Source: DASRDR01 sp963812945 [NCBI: uncultured Candidatus Rokubacteria bacterium] (GTDB lineage Bacteria; Methylomirabilota; Methylomirabilia; Rokubacteriales). From it: DNA of 64,000 bases. The position numbers and the translations under genes were made by a program. Below, piece by piece: positions 37,536-45,267 of the stretch (the stretch's first letter is position 1; every line of letters starts with the position of its first letter). The notes under the pieces were generated by a model, which worked only from the letters and a program-made list of their open reading frames with translations, ran no database searches and was not told the DNA's origin. Where the stretch lies: the NCBI GenBank assembly GCA_963812945.1, contig CAWEXD010000010.1:62001-126000 (forward strand), read 5' to 3'.

Positions 37536-37991
37536 ATGAGCACTCCCGGCGAGGTGCAGTGCGGCGCCTGCGGGGCCACGAACCGCATCCCGCCCGACGC
37601 CGGGCATCGCCGCGCCCGCTGTGGACGGTGCCATGTCCCCCTCGGAACCGAGCCGGCGGGCCCTCGGGTCGTCACCGATGCCTCGTTCGAAGACGACGTG
37701 CTCCGGTCTCCCCTCCCCGTCCTCCTCGACTGCTGGGCGCCCTGGTGCGGGCCGTGCCGGACGCTGGCCCCCGTGATCGACGCCCTCGCCGGCGCGTACG
37801 CCGGACGTGTCCGCGTGGCCAAGCTCGACGTCGACGAGAACCCGGGCGTCGCGGCGCGCTACGCCGTCCAGGGGATCCCGACACTGCTCCTCTTCGATGG
37901 CGGCCAGCTGCGGGATCGCCTGGCCGGCGTGCCGCCGCGCGCCACCCTGCAAGCGCGTCTCGAGTCGCTGCTGGCTCGAACGCCTCGCTAG
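37536..37991 (+). CDS. trxC: Thioredoxin 2-type protein with N-terminal zinc ribbon
   Basis: 151 residues. An N-terminal ribbon with CGAC and CGRC about 17 residues apart precedes a thioredoxin fold with WAPWCGPCRTLAP and the cis-Pro GIPTLLLF. This is the Trx2/TrxC layout, a zinc-binding thioredoxin tied to oxidative stress in other bacteria. The ATG at 37536 was preferred over the in-frame 37464, which would lie inside gap. Last gene of the operon. Confidence 0.93.
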   Translation: MSTPGEVQCGACGATNRIPPDAGHRRARCGRCHVPLGTEPAGPRVVTDASFEDDVLRSPLPVLLDCWAPWCGPCRTLAPVIDALAGAYAGRVRVAKLDVDENPGVAARYAVQGIPTLLLFDGGQLRDRLAGVPPRATLQARLESLLARTPR

Positions 37992-38011
37992 CCAGCCGGT
38001 GAGACTCCGCC

Positions 38012-38025
38012 GCCCCACCTGGGGC
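38012..38025. promoter_or_regulatory. Putative NtrC-type enhancer palindrome (best match)
   Basis: GCCCCACCTGGGGC, perfect 5-bp arms around ACCT. Centre about 83 bp upstream of the sigma-54-like element at 38102. Confidence 0.6.
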
Positions 38026-38101
38026 AGTGGCGGGAGGGCTGGCTCGCCCCGCATCCGCTGATGCGCGTGGCCCGCCGAGCTCGGCCGAGGCCCTCGATGG
38101 C

Positions 38102-38117
38102 TTGCACGGCACTTGCA
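38102..38117 (+). promoter_or_regulatory. Probable sigma-54 promoter for CBS-glgP
   Basis: TTGCACGGCACTTGCA. -24 tail (GCACG) and -12 (TTGC) match with correct spacing, but the first G of the GG pair is T. Leader about 41 bases. Confidence 0.55.
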
Positions 38118-38167
38118 ACCAGGCGACAGTGACGCCGCTCACATCCACACTCACGAGGAGATTGACC

Positions 38168-38596
38168 ATGATCGGAGCGATCTGCAGCAAGCCCGCCATC
38201 ACAGCGTCACCCGACACGACAGCTCGGGAAGCCGCCCACCGAATGCGGACCCGAAACGTGGGGGCCGTCGTGGTGGTCAACGGGCAGGGCAAGCCGATCG
38301 GGGTCGTGACGGACCGGGACATCGCGGTGAAGGTCGTCGCCCAGGGATCCGACCCGGCTCTCGTTCGCGTAGGCGGCCTGATCACGCGGAAGCCAACCGT
38401 GATCCGCGAAGATGCCGGGATTCTCGACGCGACCAAGCTCCTGAGCGGCCGAGGAGTCCGACGCTTGCCGGTGGTGAATCGGGCAGGAAAGCTGGTCGGG
38501 ATCATCTCCCTGGACGACTTGCTGATGCTCCTCGGCAGCGAGCTCGGCCACATCGCCTCGACCCTCGCGGGCGAGCTCGGTCGGCGCCGGATCTGA
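38168..38596 (+). CDS. Two-CBS-domain protein
   Basis: 142 residues. CBS1 ends GVVTDRDIAVKVV and CBS2 ends GIISLDDLLMLL. The first repeat begins GAICSKPAITASPDTTAREAA. The pattern is close to the Hrp1/YhcV-type CBS proteins seen in mycobacterial dormancy (Rv2626c). AGGAG 8 bases before the ATG. Followed by glycogen phosphorylase 63 bases on. Confidence 0.92.
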   Translation: MIGAICSKPAITASPDTTAREAAHRMRTRNVGAVVVVNGQGKPIGVVTDRDIAVKVVAQGSDPALVRVGGLITRKPTVIREDAGILDATKLLSGRGVRRLPVVNRAGKLVGIISLDDLLMLLGSELGHIASTLAGELGRRRI

Positions 38597-38659
38597 CGGG
38601 CTCCGGGAAGCCTGCCGGGGGCGACCGGGGATGGAAACTGACGGACTTCAGCCGTCGTG

Positions 38660-40357
38660 ATGACCGAGGGGGTGATCGCGTACTTCTCGATGGAGATCGC
38701 CCTCGATAGCCGCATCCCGACGTACAGCGGCGGACTCGGCGTCCTGGCCGGGGATACACTCCGGGCGGCGGCCGACCTCGGGGTGCCCATGGTCGGTGTG
38801 ACCCTCCTCCACCGCCAGGGGCACTTCACGCAGCGCCTCGAGGCCGACGGCACCCAGCGCGAAGAGCCCGTCACCTGGTCAGTCACTGACCGGCTCGAGT
38901 CCACCGATGGAGTCTGTTCGGTACAGGTCGAGGGCCGTGACGTCATGGTGCGAGCGTGGCGCTACCTCGTCCACGGGGTGGCGGGCGCCACGGTGCCCGT
39001 GTACCTCCTCGACACGGACATCCTGGGCAACGAGCCGCAAGACCGTCGCCTGACGGATCGCCTCTACGGCGGCGACGCTCGCTACCGCCTCTGTCAGGAG
39101 CTGATCCTAGGGGCGGGCGGCGTGCGGATGCTGCGGGCCCTCGGCTACACGCGCGTCGCGCGATACCACATGAACGAGGGCCACGCGGCGCTGCTCGCGC
39201 TCGAGCTCTTGGCCGAGGAAGAGTCGCACACCGGTGAGCCCACGGCCGAGGCGATCGAGCAGGTGAAGCGACGATGCGTGTTCACGACTCACACGCCGGT
39301 GCCGGCCGGCCACGATCAGTTCGAGCTCGGCCTCGCGCGGGCGGTGCTCGGCCCGTCCCGCGTCGAGGCTCTGCAGACCCTCAAGTGCTGCAACAGCGCG
39401 CTGAACCTCACGCTGGTCGCCCTCGAGCTGTCCCACTACGTCAACGGGGTGACCCAGCGCCACGGCGAGGTGTCGCGCTCGATGTTTCCCGGCTATCCGA
39501 TCGGCTCGATCACGAACGGGGTGCACTCGCCCACGTGGACCGCTCCCCCGTTCGCCGCCCTGTACGACCGCTACATCCCCGATTGGCGGCGGGACAGCTT
39601 CTCCCTGCGCTACGCGCTGGGAGTTCCCGTGACCGCCATTCAAGAGGCCCACCGACAGGCCAAGGCACAGCTGGTCCGGACCGTGCACGCCCGGACGGGC
39701 GCTCGATTCGAGCCCGAGCGCTTCACGATCGGGTTCGCCCGCCGGGCCACCGCCTACAAGCGCCCCACGCTGCTGCTGCGTGATCCGGTCCGGCTTCGCC
39801 GGCTGGCCGCCGCCCACGGCCCCCTGCAGGTCGTCTTCGCCGGAAAGGCGCACCCCCATGACGCCGAGGGCAAACGCCTGATCCGGGAGATCGTCAACCA
39901 GGCGGCGCTGCTCGCGCCCGACGTCAGGATCGCGTACCTGCCCGACTACGACCTCGAGCTCGCCCGGGACGTCGTCGCCGGCGCGGACCTCTGGCTGAAC
40001 ACGCCCAAGCCTCCCCTGGAGGCCTCGGGCACCAGCGGGATGAAAGCCGCCCACAACGGCGTCCCCAGCCTCAGCGTTCTCGACGGCTGGTGGCTGGACG
40101 GTCACGTCGAAGGGGTCACCGGCTGGTCGATCGGACGCCGGGACGGTGCAGCCGCGGCCAGTGACGAGGAGGACGCGCGGCATCTCTACGCCGCGCTCGA
40201 GGAGACGATCCTCCCCCTGTACGCCGACCGGCCCGCGGGCTGGGGCGAGGTGATGCGCCTGACCATCGCGCTCAACGCCTCGTTCTTCAACGCCCAGCGG
40301 ATGCTCCAGGAGTACGTGTTCCACGCCTACCAGGACCCCGTGGCGTCCAGCCCGTGA
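38660..40357 (+). CDS. glgP: Alpha-glucan (glycogen) phosphorylase, short GT35 form
   Basis: 565 residues. It starts IAYFSMEIALDSRIPTYSGGLGVLAGD, typical of the short bacterial/archaeal phosphorylases; HMNEGHAALLALEL, CVFTTHTPVPAGHDQF, and the PLP-lysine site EASGTSGMKAAHNGV are intact. It releases glucose-1-phosphate from glycogen or maltodextrin using phosphate, so no ATP is spent on entry to glycolysis. Frame also has GTG at 38657; I use ATG 38660. No glycogen synthase is in the window. Confidence 0.94.
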   Translation: MTEGVIAYFSMEIALDSRIPTYSGGLGVLAGDTLRAAADLGVPMVGVTLLHRQGHFTQRLEADGTQREEPVTWSVTDRLESTDGVCSVQVEGRDVMVRAWRYLVHGVAGATVPVYLLDTDILGNEPQDRRLTDRLYGGDARYRLCQELILGAGGVRMLRALGYTRVARYHMNEGHAALLALELLAEEESHTGEPTAEAIEQVKRRCVFTTHTPVPAGHDQFELGLARAVLGPSRVEALQTLKCCNSALNLTLVALELSHYVNGVTQRHGEVSRSMFPGYPIGSITNGVHSPTWTAPPFAALYDRYIPDWRRDSFSLRYALGVPVTAIQEAHRQAKAQLVRTVHARTGARFEPERFTIGFARRATAYKRPTLLLRDPVRLRRLAAAHGPLQVVFAGKAHPHDAEGKRLIREIVNQAALLAPDVRIAYLPDYDLELARDVVAGADLWLNTPKPPLEASGTSGMKAAHNGVPSLSVLDGWWLDGHVEGVTGWSIGRRDGAAAASDEEDARHLYAALEETILPLYADRPAGWGEVMRLTIALNASFFNAQRMLQEYVFHAYQDPVASSP

Positions 40358-40399
40358 AGACTTTCGAGATCGCCCGCCAGTTCGACCTGATGAGCGCCC

Positions 40400-40780
40400 C
40401 TACCAAACCGAGCCGTGGTCTCCCAGGACACGCTCGACGGCCTCGCGGAACGCGGCGTTCGCCAGGGGCTTCGTCAGGAACGCGCTGACCCCGGTCTCTC
40501 GCGCAGCCACCCGCGCCTGGTCGGAGTCGTGGGCGCTGATGAGGAATACCGAGATCGGCGGGACACGGGCGCGAGCATGGCGCGCGACGGCCAGCCCGTC
40601 GACTCCCCCGGGCAGATGGAGATCAGTCACGACGAGGTCGGGAGCCTCCCGGTCGATGAGTGTGATCGCGGCGGGTCCGGAACTGGCGGTCAGGCAGGCG
40701 TGCCCGAGCGGCCGGAGAACCCGCTCCCAGCTTGCGAGCAGGTCCGGCTCGTCGTCCACCAGCAAGATCTTGCGCGCCAC
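40400..40780 (-). CDS. Single-domain response regulator (CheY-like receiver)
   Basis: About 126 residues, receiver only. KILLVDDEPDLLASWERVL carries the acidic pocket; the phospho-acceptor Asp is in LVVTDLHLPGG, and the Lys is in AFLTKPLANA. No DNA-binding domain. It is a paralogue of the receiver at 48300, sharing LVDDEPDL, SGPAAITLIDREAPDLVV and TKP-ANA-F. I start it at GTG 40780 because the sigma-54 element at 40818-40803 would overlap the longer frame. It sits divergent from the histidine kinase at 40974 and is a likely phosphorelay partner. Confidence 0.85.
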   Translation of the reverse strand: MARKILLVDDEPDLLASWERVLRPLGHACLTASSGPAAITLIDREAPDLVVTDLHLPGGVDGLAVARHARARVPPISVFLISAHDSDQARVAARETGVSAFLTKPLANAAFREAVERVLGDHGSVW

Positions 40781-40802
40781 GTCCGGGTGCCGGTAACTAC
40801 AA

Positions 40803-40818
40803 AGCAATAACGATGCCC
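40803..40818 (-). promoter_or_regulatory. Sigma-54 promoter for receiver protein
   Basis: GGGCATCGTTATTGCT on the minus strand, spacing correct, first base off consensus. Leader about 13 bases to GTG 40780. Confidence 0.65.
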
Positions 40819-40873
40819 CGGAAGGACTGAGGCCGCTACCCCTGCGCTAGCGTGCGGTCCATGACCTGGGGTC

Positions 40874-40887
40874 GTCCCGGGTGGGGC
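40874..40887. promoter_or_regulatory. Putative NtrC-type enhancer palindrome
   Basis: GTCCCGGGTGGGGC, centred about 62 bp upstream of the leftward sigma-54 site at 40818. It also lies upstream of the rightward kinase gene, for which I found no sigma-54 element. Confidence 0.5.
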
Positions 40888-40973
40888 ATCGCCACCCCGG
40901 AAGAGACACCGGCACCCCAGCTTGTGCGCCGTCTGCCTTGACGGCCCGATGGGCCACGGCCGAGAATGCCGGC

Positions 40974-42692
40974 ATGCCGGCGAATGGGCGACCGCCAGGG
41001 CAGAACCGCAGGACGGCGAGCTCTGGAGGACGCGGGGTCACCCGGAAACCTGCACCCCCACCTCAGGGGTCGCCCGACACGGCCCTCAGCCGCCGGGCGG
41101 CCCTGGCCGACGCCGTTCTCGAGACGTCGTCCCTGGGAGTCGTGATGGTGGACGGCGCGGGACGGATCGTGCGGGCCAACGCTCGCCTCGCTCAGATGTT
41201 CGGCTACGCGCAGCAGGACCTCGACGGTGAGACGATCGAAGCGCTCTTGCCCGAGCGGCTCCGGGTTGCTCACGCGCAACACCGCCGTGGCTTCTTCGGC
41301 GACCCGCGGGTGCGACCCATGGGATACGGTCTCGAGCTCACCGCCCGCCGCAAGGACGGGACCGAGTTTCCCGTGGAGATCAGCCTGAGCTTTGTCGAGA
41401 GCGACCAGGGCCTCCTGGCCCTCGGCTTCGTGACCGACATCACGCCCCGCCGGAACGCGGAGCAGCGCCTTCAAGCGGAGTTCCTGGTGACGCGCGTGTT
41501 CGCGGACCCGGACGATTCGGGAAATCTACTTCCGCGCCTGCTTCAGGCCCTGTGCGAGAGCCTCGCCTGGGATCTCGGGGAGTTCTGGCGCGTGGACGGC
41601 GACGTCCTCCGGCACGAGGCCGGGTGGCATCGGCCGGGACTCGACACGCGGGAGTTCGACGAAGTCAGTCGCAAAACGGTGTTGTCATGCGGGATGGGGC
41701 TGGCCGGCCGCGTCTGGGAGACGGGCCAGGCGTGCTGGGTCCAGTCGGGCGAGCACCTCGGGGGGGGCCGCGCGGCTGCGGCGGCCCGGATCGGGCTGAA
41801 GCCGGCTTGCGCCTTCCCGATCCGCGGCCAGGACTCGTTCATCGGCGCCATCGTGATGCTGAATCGAGCCCCGCGCGAGCCCGATGACACCCTGCTCGCG
41901 ATGCTCACCGATATCGGCAACCGGATCGGTCAGCACCTCGATCACCGTCGTGTCCAGACCCAGCTCCGCCAGCAGCGCGAAGTCTTGTTCCAGAGCGAGA
42001 AGCTGTCGGCCCTCGGGCGCCTCGTGGCCGGGGTCGCCCACGAAATGAACAATCCCCTGGGTATCATCTCGTCGCGGATCGAGCTGATGCTCGGCGAGGC
42101 CGAAGGTCAGACGATTCCCGCCCAGTTTCTCGACGACCTCCGGGTGGTCCACCGCAACGTCATGCGCGTGGCCGGCGTGGCCCAGGCGCTGCGATCCTTT
42201 GCGCGCCAGTCCACCGGGGAGCGGCAGCCGATCGACCTGAACACGGTGGTCGGAGAGACACTGCTGCTCGTCGGCAAGTCCATGAGCACGGAAGACGTCC
42301 GCATCACGACGGCACTCGATCCGGCGCTTCCCTCGATTCTGGGCGACGCCAACGCGCTCCAGCAGGTCTTGCTGAATCTTCTGACGAACGCGCGAGAAGC
42401 CTTGACGGGCGGCGGGGAGATCTCGATCCAGACAGGACGCGACGCCGAGCACCCGGGTCACCTGCACCTGATCGTGAAAGATACCGGACCCGGAATTCCC
42501 CCGGCGCATCTCCCCCACCTGTTCGAGCCGTTCTACACGACCAAGCCATCGGGAACGGGTCTGGGCCTCGCGGTGAGCTACGGGATCGTTCAGAGCCACC
42601 TGGGGACGATCGACGTCCATTCCCTCCCGAGCCAGGGCGCGACGTTCATCCTCAGGTTCCCGGTGCTGGAGAGTCTGTCGGGCCCTGCGTAG
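40974..42692 (+). CDS. PAS-GAF sensor histidine kinase
   Basis: About 572 residues from ATG 40974; the start is uncertain (in-frame ATG at 40881 too). Order: disordered basic N-terminus, PAS (45-150: SSLGVVMVDGAGRIVRANARLAQMFGY, then EFPVEISLSF), GAF (165-310), HisKA with the phospho-His near residue 356 in VAGVAHEMNNPLG, and HATPase with LLNLLTNAREAL, KDTGPGIPP and GTGLGLAVSYGIVQSH. No membrane segment, so a cytoplasmic sensor. DosS/DosT-type kinases also use GAF domains, but I see no clear haem-binding signature here. Its neighbour is a receiver-only protein; the real target may be the NtrC-like regulator. Confidence 0.9.
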   Translation: MPANGRPPGQNRRTASSGGRGVTRKPAPPPQGSPDTALSRRAALADAVLETSSLGVVMVDGAGRIVRANARLAQMFGYAQQDLDGETIEALLPERLRVAHAQHRRGFFGDPRVRPMGYGLELTARRKDGTEFPVEISLSFVESDQGLLALGFVTDITPRRNAEQRLQAEFLVTRVFADPDDSGNLLPRLLQALCESLAWDLGEFWRVDGDVLRHEAGWHRPGLDTREFDEVSRKTVLSCGMGLAGRVWETGQACWVQSGEHLGGGRAAAAARIGLKPACAFPIRGQDSFIGAIVMLNRAPREPDDTLLAMLTDIGNRIGQHLDHRRVQTQLRQQREVLFQSEKLSALGRLVAGVAHEMNNPLGIISSRIELMLGEAEGQTIPAQFLDDLRVVHRNVMRVAGVAQALRSFARQSTGERQPIDLNTVVGETLLLVGKSMSTEDVRITTALDPALPSILGDANALQQVLLNLLTNAREALTGGGEISIQTGRDAEHPGHLHLIVKDTGPGIPPAHLPHLFEPFYTTKPSGTGLGLAVSYGIVQSHLGTIDVHSLPSQGATFILRFPVLESLSGPA

Positions 42693-43221
42693 CGCTGCCC
42701 GTCGATTCGACGGCAGGCCAGCGAGACTCGTGCGGCCCCAGAAGCAAGGACACCACTCCCGAGTCGAGCTTCCGCTCCAGGATCGTCGCGACCCGCCCGA
42801 TGAGCTTGAGCATGCGCAGGTTGTCGGCGAGGACGTAGGCCCGGAAACGGCGAATGCCCCTCGCTTCCGCGTAGCCAACCAGCTCGCCGAGCAGTCGCGT
42901 TCCGAGGCCCCGTCCCTGCCACCGGTCCTCGATGACGACGGCGATCTCGGCCTCCTGGGCCCGCTCATCGTGGACGTAGCGCGCCACCCCGATCAGCTCG
43001 CCGCTGGGGTCGAGAGCGACGATCGCCATGCGCCGGTCGTAGTCCACGTTCGCCAGGATGTGCGTCCAGTCCGGCGGCAGCCGGCGCATCACCGTGAAGA
43101 ACCGCTGGTACGAGGTCTCCGGGCTGAGCCGCTCGTAGAGCGCCGTCAGGGCGGATTCGTCCTCGGGCCGGATGTGGCGCAGGGTGACCGGGGTGCCGTC
43201 CGTCAGGATCACCGGCCTCAT
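42652..43221 (-). CDS. GNAT-family N-acetyltransferase
   Basis: 189 residues. TLRHIRPEDESALTALYERLSPETSYQRFF at the N-terminus, acetyl-CoA motif EDRWQGRGLGTRLLGEL, and YVLADNLRMLKL. The N-terminal wording is that of the acetyltransferase domain found at the end of Pat-type protein acetyltransferases that act on acetyl-CoA synthetases. Here it stands alone, and an ADP-forming acyl-CoA synthetase lies elsewhere in the island. It converges with and overlaps the kinase gene by 41 bases. ATG 43221 chosen because longer frames run into the hsp20 control region. Confidence 0.85.
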   Translation of the reverse strand: MRPVILTDGTPVTLRHIRPEDESALTALYERLSPETSYQRFFTVMRRLPPDWTHILANVDYDRRMAIVALDPSGELIGVARYVHDERAQEAEIAVVIEDRWQGRGLGTRLLGELVGYAEARGIRRFRAYVLADNLRMLKLIGRVATILERKLDSGVVSLLLGPHESRWPAVESTGSATQGPTDSPAPGT

Positions 43222-43252
43222 GGGGCCAGCGTGCCCCACCGGACCCGCCGAT

Positions 43253-43266
43253 GCCCCACCCGTGGC
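43253..43266. promoter_or_regulatory. Putative NtrC-type enhancer
   Basis: GCCCCACCCGTGGC, with a second TGCCCCACC exactly 20 bp earlier (43232). Centre about 52 bp upstream of the hsp20 sigma-54 site. Confidence 0.5.
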
Positions 43267-43311
43267 AGCCGCCCCGGTGGCTAACTCGCGATCCGACCGG
43301 CCATTTTCCTC

Positions 43312-43327
43312 TGGCATTGCGGTTGCT
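43312..43327 (+). promoter_or_regulatory. Sigma-54 promoter for hsp20
   Basis: TGGCATTGCGGTTGCT, correct spacing. Predicted leader about 39 bases. Confidence 0.82.
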
Positions 43328-43375
43328 CCGGCTCTCTGATGACCGATTAGAACACCAAACCAGGAGGACCGGGCG

Positions 43376-43813
43376 ATGCGAGCACTGACACCGTGGACGG
43401 GGCTCTCGACGATGAAGAAGGAGATGGACCGCCTGTTCGATCGGGTCTGGGAGGGGGATTTCCCGCAGCTGCCCTCGATGGGCGAGTGGGCGCCCGCCCT
43501 GGACGTGTCCGAGACGAAGGACACGGTGATGGTGAAGGCCGAGGTCCCGGGGATGGATCCCAAGGAGATCCAGCTCTCCCTCGAGGACCAGCTCCTCACC
43601 CTCAAGGGCGAGAAGAAGCAGGAGAAGGAAGAGAAGGACGAGCACTACTACCGCTCGGAGCGGTCCTATGGAGCCTTCGTGCGGACGGTGCGGCTCCCGG
43701 CGACGGTCGACGGCTCGAAGGTCACGGCCACCTTCAAGAACGGGCTGCTCAAGGTGACCCTGCCGAAGGCCGCCACCGCGAAGGGAACGACCATTCCGAT
43801 CAAGGCCGAGTAG
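43376..43813 (+). CDS. Small heat-shock protein Hsp20 (alpha-crystallin family)
   Basis: 145 residues. A short N-terminal arm with MDRLFDRVWEGDFP precedes an alpha-crystallin domain (about 42-135) including ALDVSETKDTVMVKAEVPGM, LTLKGEKKQEKEEKDEHYYRSERSYGAF, and the C-terminal A-x-x-x-NGLLKVTLPK. The tail TIPIKAE carries the I-x-I motif for oligomerisation. ATP-independent holdase. GGAGGA 8 bases before the ATG. HspX, a core mycobacterial dormancy protein, is the same family. Confidence 0.96.
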   Translation: MRALTPWTGLSTMKKEMDRLFDRVWEGDFPQLPSMGEWAPALDVSETKDTVMVKAEVPGMDPKEIQLSLEDQLLTLKGEKKQEKEEKDEHYYRSERSYGAFVRTVRLPATVDGSKVTATFKNGLLKVTLPKAATAKGTTIPIKAE

Positions 43814-43850
43814 GCCGCCACCACGGCAGTACCGACGGGGTGGTGGCCGC
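43814..43850 (+). terminator. Stem-loop directly after hsp20
   Basis: GCCGCCACCAC (43814-43824) can pair with GTGGTGGCCGC (43840-43850) with one mismatch. There is no T-run, so it is either an attenuator or mRNA-processing/stability element rather than a classic terminator. Confidence 0.35.
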
Positions 43851-43968
43851 ACGGGGCGGCTGAGGGAGGACCGTGCTTCATGCGCGGTCAACGCCCCAGC
43901 GCTCACTGGCAGCCACCGCGTCGGCATCGCCGTCCGAGAACGATAGGGGTCCGAGGGCACCCCACACC

Positions 43969-45096
43969 ATGACGCTAGCCGAGCAGATCGTCCGACTGTC
44001 GAAGCTGAAGGCGTCCACCGGGCCGGTGGTGAGCGTCTATCTCAATACCCGGTGGACCGACGAGCACCAGCGCGAGCGTACCCGGCTCTTCCTCAAGGGC
44101 GAGCTCCGCCGCGCCCGCGAGGCGAGCCCCGGGGAGGGCTGGGCCGATGCCCTCGACTGGATCGAGACCGAGGGAGAGGCGCTCATCAGCCAGGCGAGCC
44201 ACGCCGATGCCCGCGGCGTGGCGCTCTTCGCCTGCCCCGCCCTCGGCCTCCGAGAGGTGATCCCGGTCCGGGCTCCCCTGGAGAACGCGGTCGTCGTGGC
44301 TGACCGGCCCTTCCTGCGTCCCCTCGCCGCCGCCGAGGGGGAGACGCCGCCCACGCTGGTGGTGTTCATCGATGCGGAGAGCGCGCGCCTGATCCCCCTC
44401 CTCGAGGCCGGGGCCGGCGAGGAGGTGCGTCTGGAGAGCGAGATCCCCGGCCATCACCGCCGGGGCGGCTGGGCCCAGCTCGCCCTGGGCCACTATCAGC
44501 GCCGCATCGAGGAACGCCGCGAGCGGCATCTCGAAGCGGTGGCGGAAGCGCTCGCTCGGCTCGTCGAGGAGCAGGGCCTCGAGCGCATCGTCATCGCGGG
44601 GAGCCCCGACAGCGCCGCAGCCTTCCGACGGGCCCTACCCTCGACGGTCGTCGCGCGGGTGGCCGGGGTCGTGGCGGGGCGCCGAGACGAGCCGGCCAGC
44701 GAGCTCGTCGCGCGCGCCGCCGAGCTGGTCGGCCGGGCCGCGGCCCGGGAGGTTGACGCGGCCGTCGATGGCCTCCTGACGGAGGCGGCCAAGGGGGGGC
44801 AGGCCGCGGCGAGTCTCGAGGGAGTGCTGGAGGCGGTGGGGCGCGGAGCGGTCGACCGGCTCTATCTCCTGCGTGAGTTCCGGGAGCGGGGGCGGGCGTG
44901 CACCGCCTGCGCCACGCTCCAGCCGGGAGACGCGGCCGCGTGCCGGCTGTGCCGCCAGGCCACTGCGTCGGTCGAGCTTGGCGAGGCGATGGTGACCCGC
45001 ACGATCGCGGCGGGCGGAACGGTGACGATGGTCGACGCGCATGCGGCGCTGGGCGCGGTCGGCGGCGTCGCCGCGCGCCTGCGATTCGCCCTGTAA
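43969..45096 (+). CDS. Bacterial eRF1/Vms1-like protein (baeRF family, Rv2629-like)
   Basis: 375 residues from ATG 43969. It begins with LSKLKASTGPVVSVYLNTRW and carries HHRRGGWAQLALGHYQRRIEE, the GGWSQ-like region of bacterial relatives of the archaeal/eukaryotic release factor fold. A C4 zinc ribbon (CTACATLQPGD then CRLC) is near residue 340, and a short C-terminal region ends the protein. Vms1-type proteins act on stalled peptidyl-tRNA; whether bacterial members do is not settled. Rv2629 of the mycobacterial dormancy regulon belongs here. In-frame upstream starts (43873) seem less likely. Confidence 0.85.
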   Translation: MTLAEQIVRLSKLKASTGPVVSVYLNTRWTDEHQRERTRLFLKGELRRAREASPGEGWADALDWIETEGEALISQASHADARGVALFACPALGLREVIPVRAPLENAVVVADRPFLRPLAAAEGETPPTLVVFIDAESARLIPLLEAGAGEEVRLESEIPGHHRRGGWAQLALGHYQRRIEERRERHLEAVAEALARLVEEQGLERIVIAGSPDSAAAFRRALPSTVVARVAGVVAGRRDEPASELVARAAELVGRAAAREVDAAVDGLLTEAAKGGQAAASLEGVLEAVGRGAVDRLYLLREFRERGRACTACATLQPGDAAACRLCRQATASVELGEAMVTRTIAAGGTVTMVDAHAALGAVGGVAARLRFAL

Positions 45097-45107
45097 CGCC
45101 GGACGCC

Positions 45108-45240
45108 GTGCGACCTCCCTCCCGCGTGCTCATCCTGGGAGCCGCGGATCCTCGCGCTGCGTCAGCCGGTGGTTCGCGTGCACTGCGAGATCGAGGAAGC
45201 CGGTCGACCGGGCTTCGCCGAGATACTCGGACACCTCTGA
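45108..45240 (+). pseudogene. Internally deleted remnant, cyclic 2,3-diphosphoglycerate synthetase/GTPase-like
   Basis: GTG 45108 begins VRPPSRVLILGAA, the nucleotide-binding start typical of the COG2403 GTPase/cyclic-2,3-DPG-synthetase family. One base out of frame the sequence continues RQPVVRVHCEIEEAGRPGFAEIL and stops at 45240, matching the C-terminal wording of that family (PVVRVRYE-E---GRP). About 400 codons in between are missing. I read this as a deletion scar of a once full-length gene at the end of the hsp20 operon. The family call is from memory. Confidence 0.45.
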
Positions 45241-45267
45241 AGGGGCGGGAACGATGCCCCGCTGGTG

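Noticed and set aside
40354-40400. GTG 40354 starting KTFEIARQFDL after glgP, resembling the start of a PolX/HhH-type protein
   Set aside because: It overlaps the glgP stop and leads nowhere; too short to call a gene or a remnant.
40905-40925. Possible sigma-54 element CGGCACCCCAGCTTGTGC in front of the histidine kinase
   Set aside because: Spacing between the GG and the TTG is one base too long and the -12 GC is missing.
43814-43850. Calling the hairpin after hsp20 a definite intrinsic terminator
   Set aside because: No T-run follows and the next gene appears to belong to the same unit; kept only as a low-confidence stem-loop.
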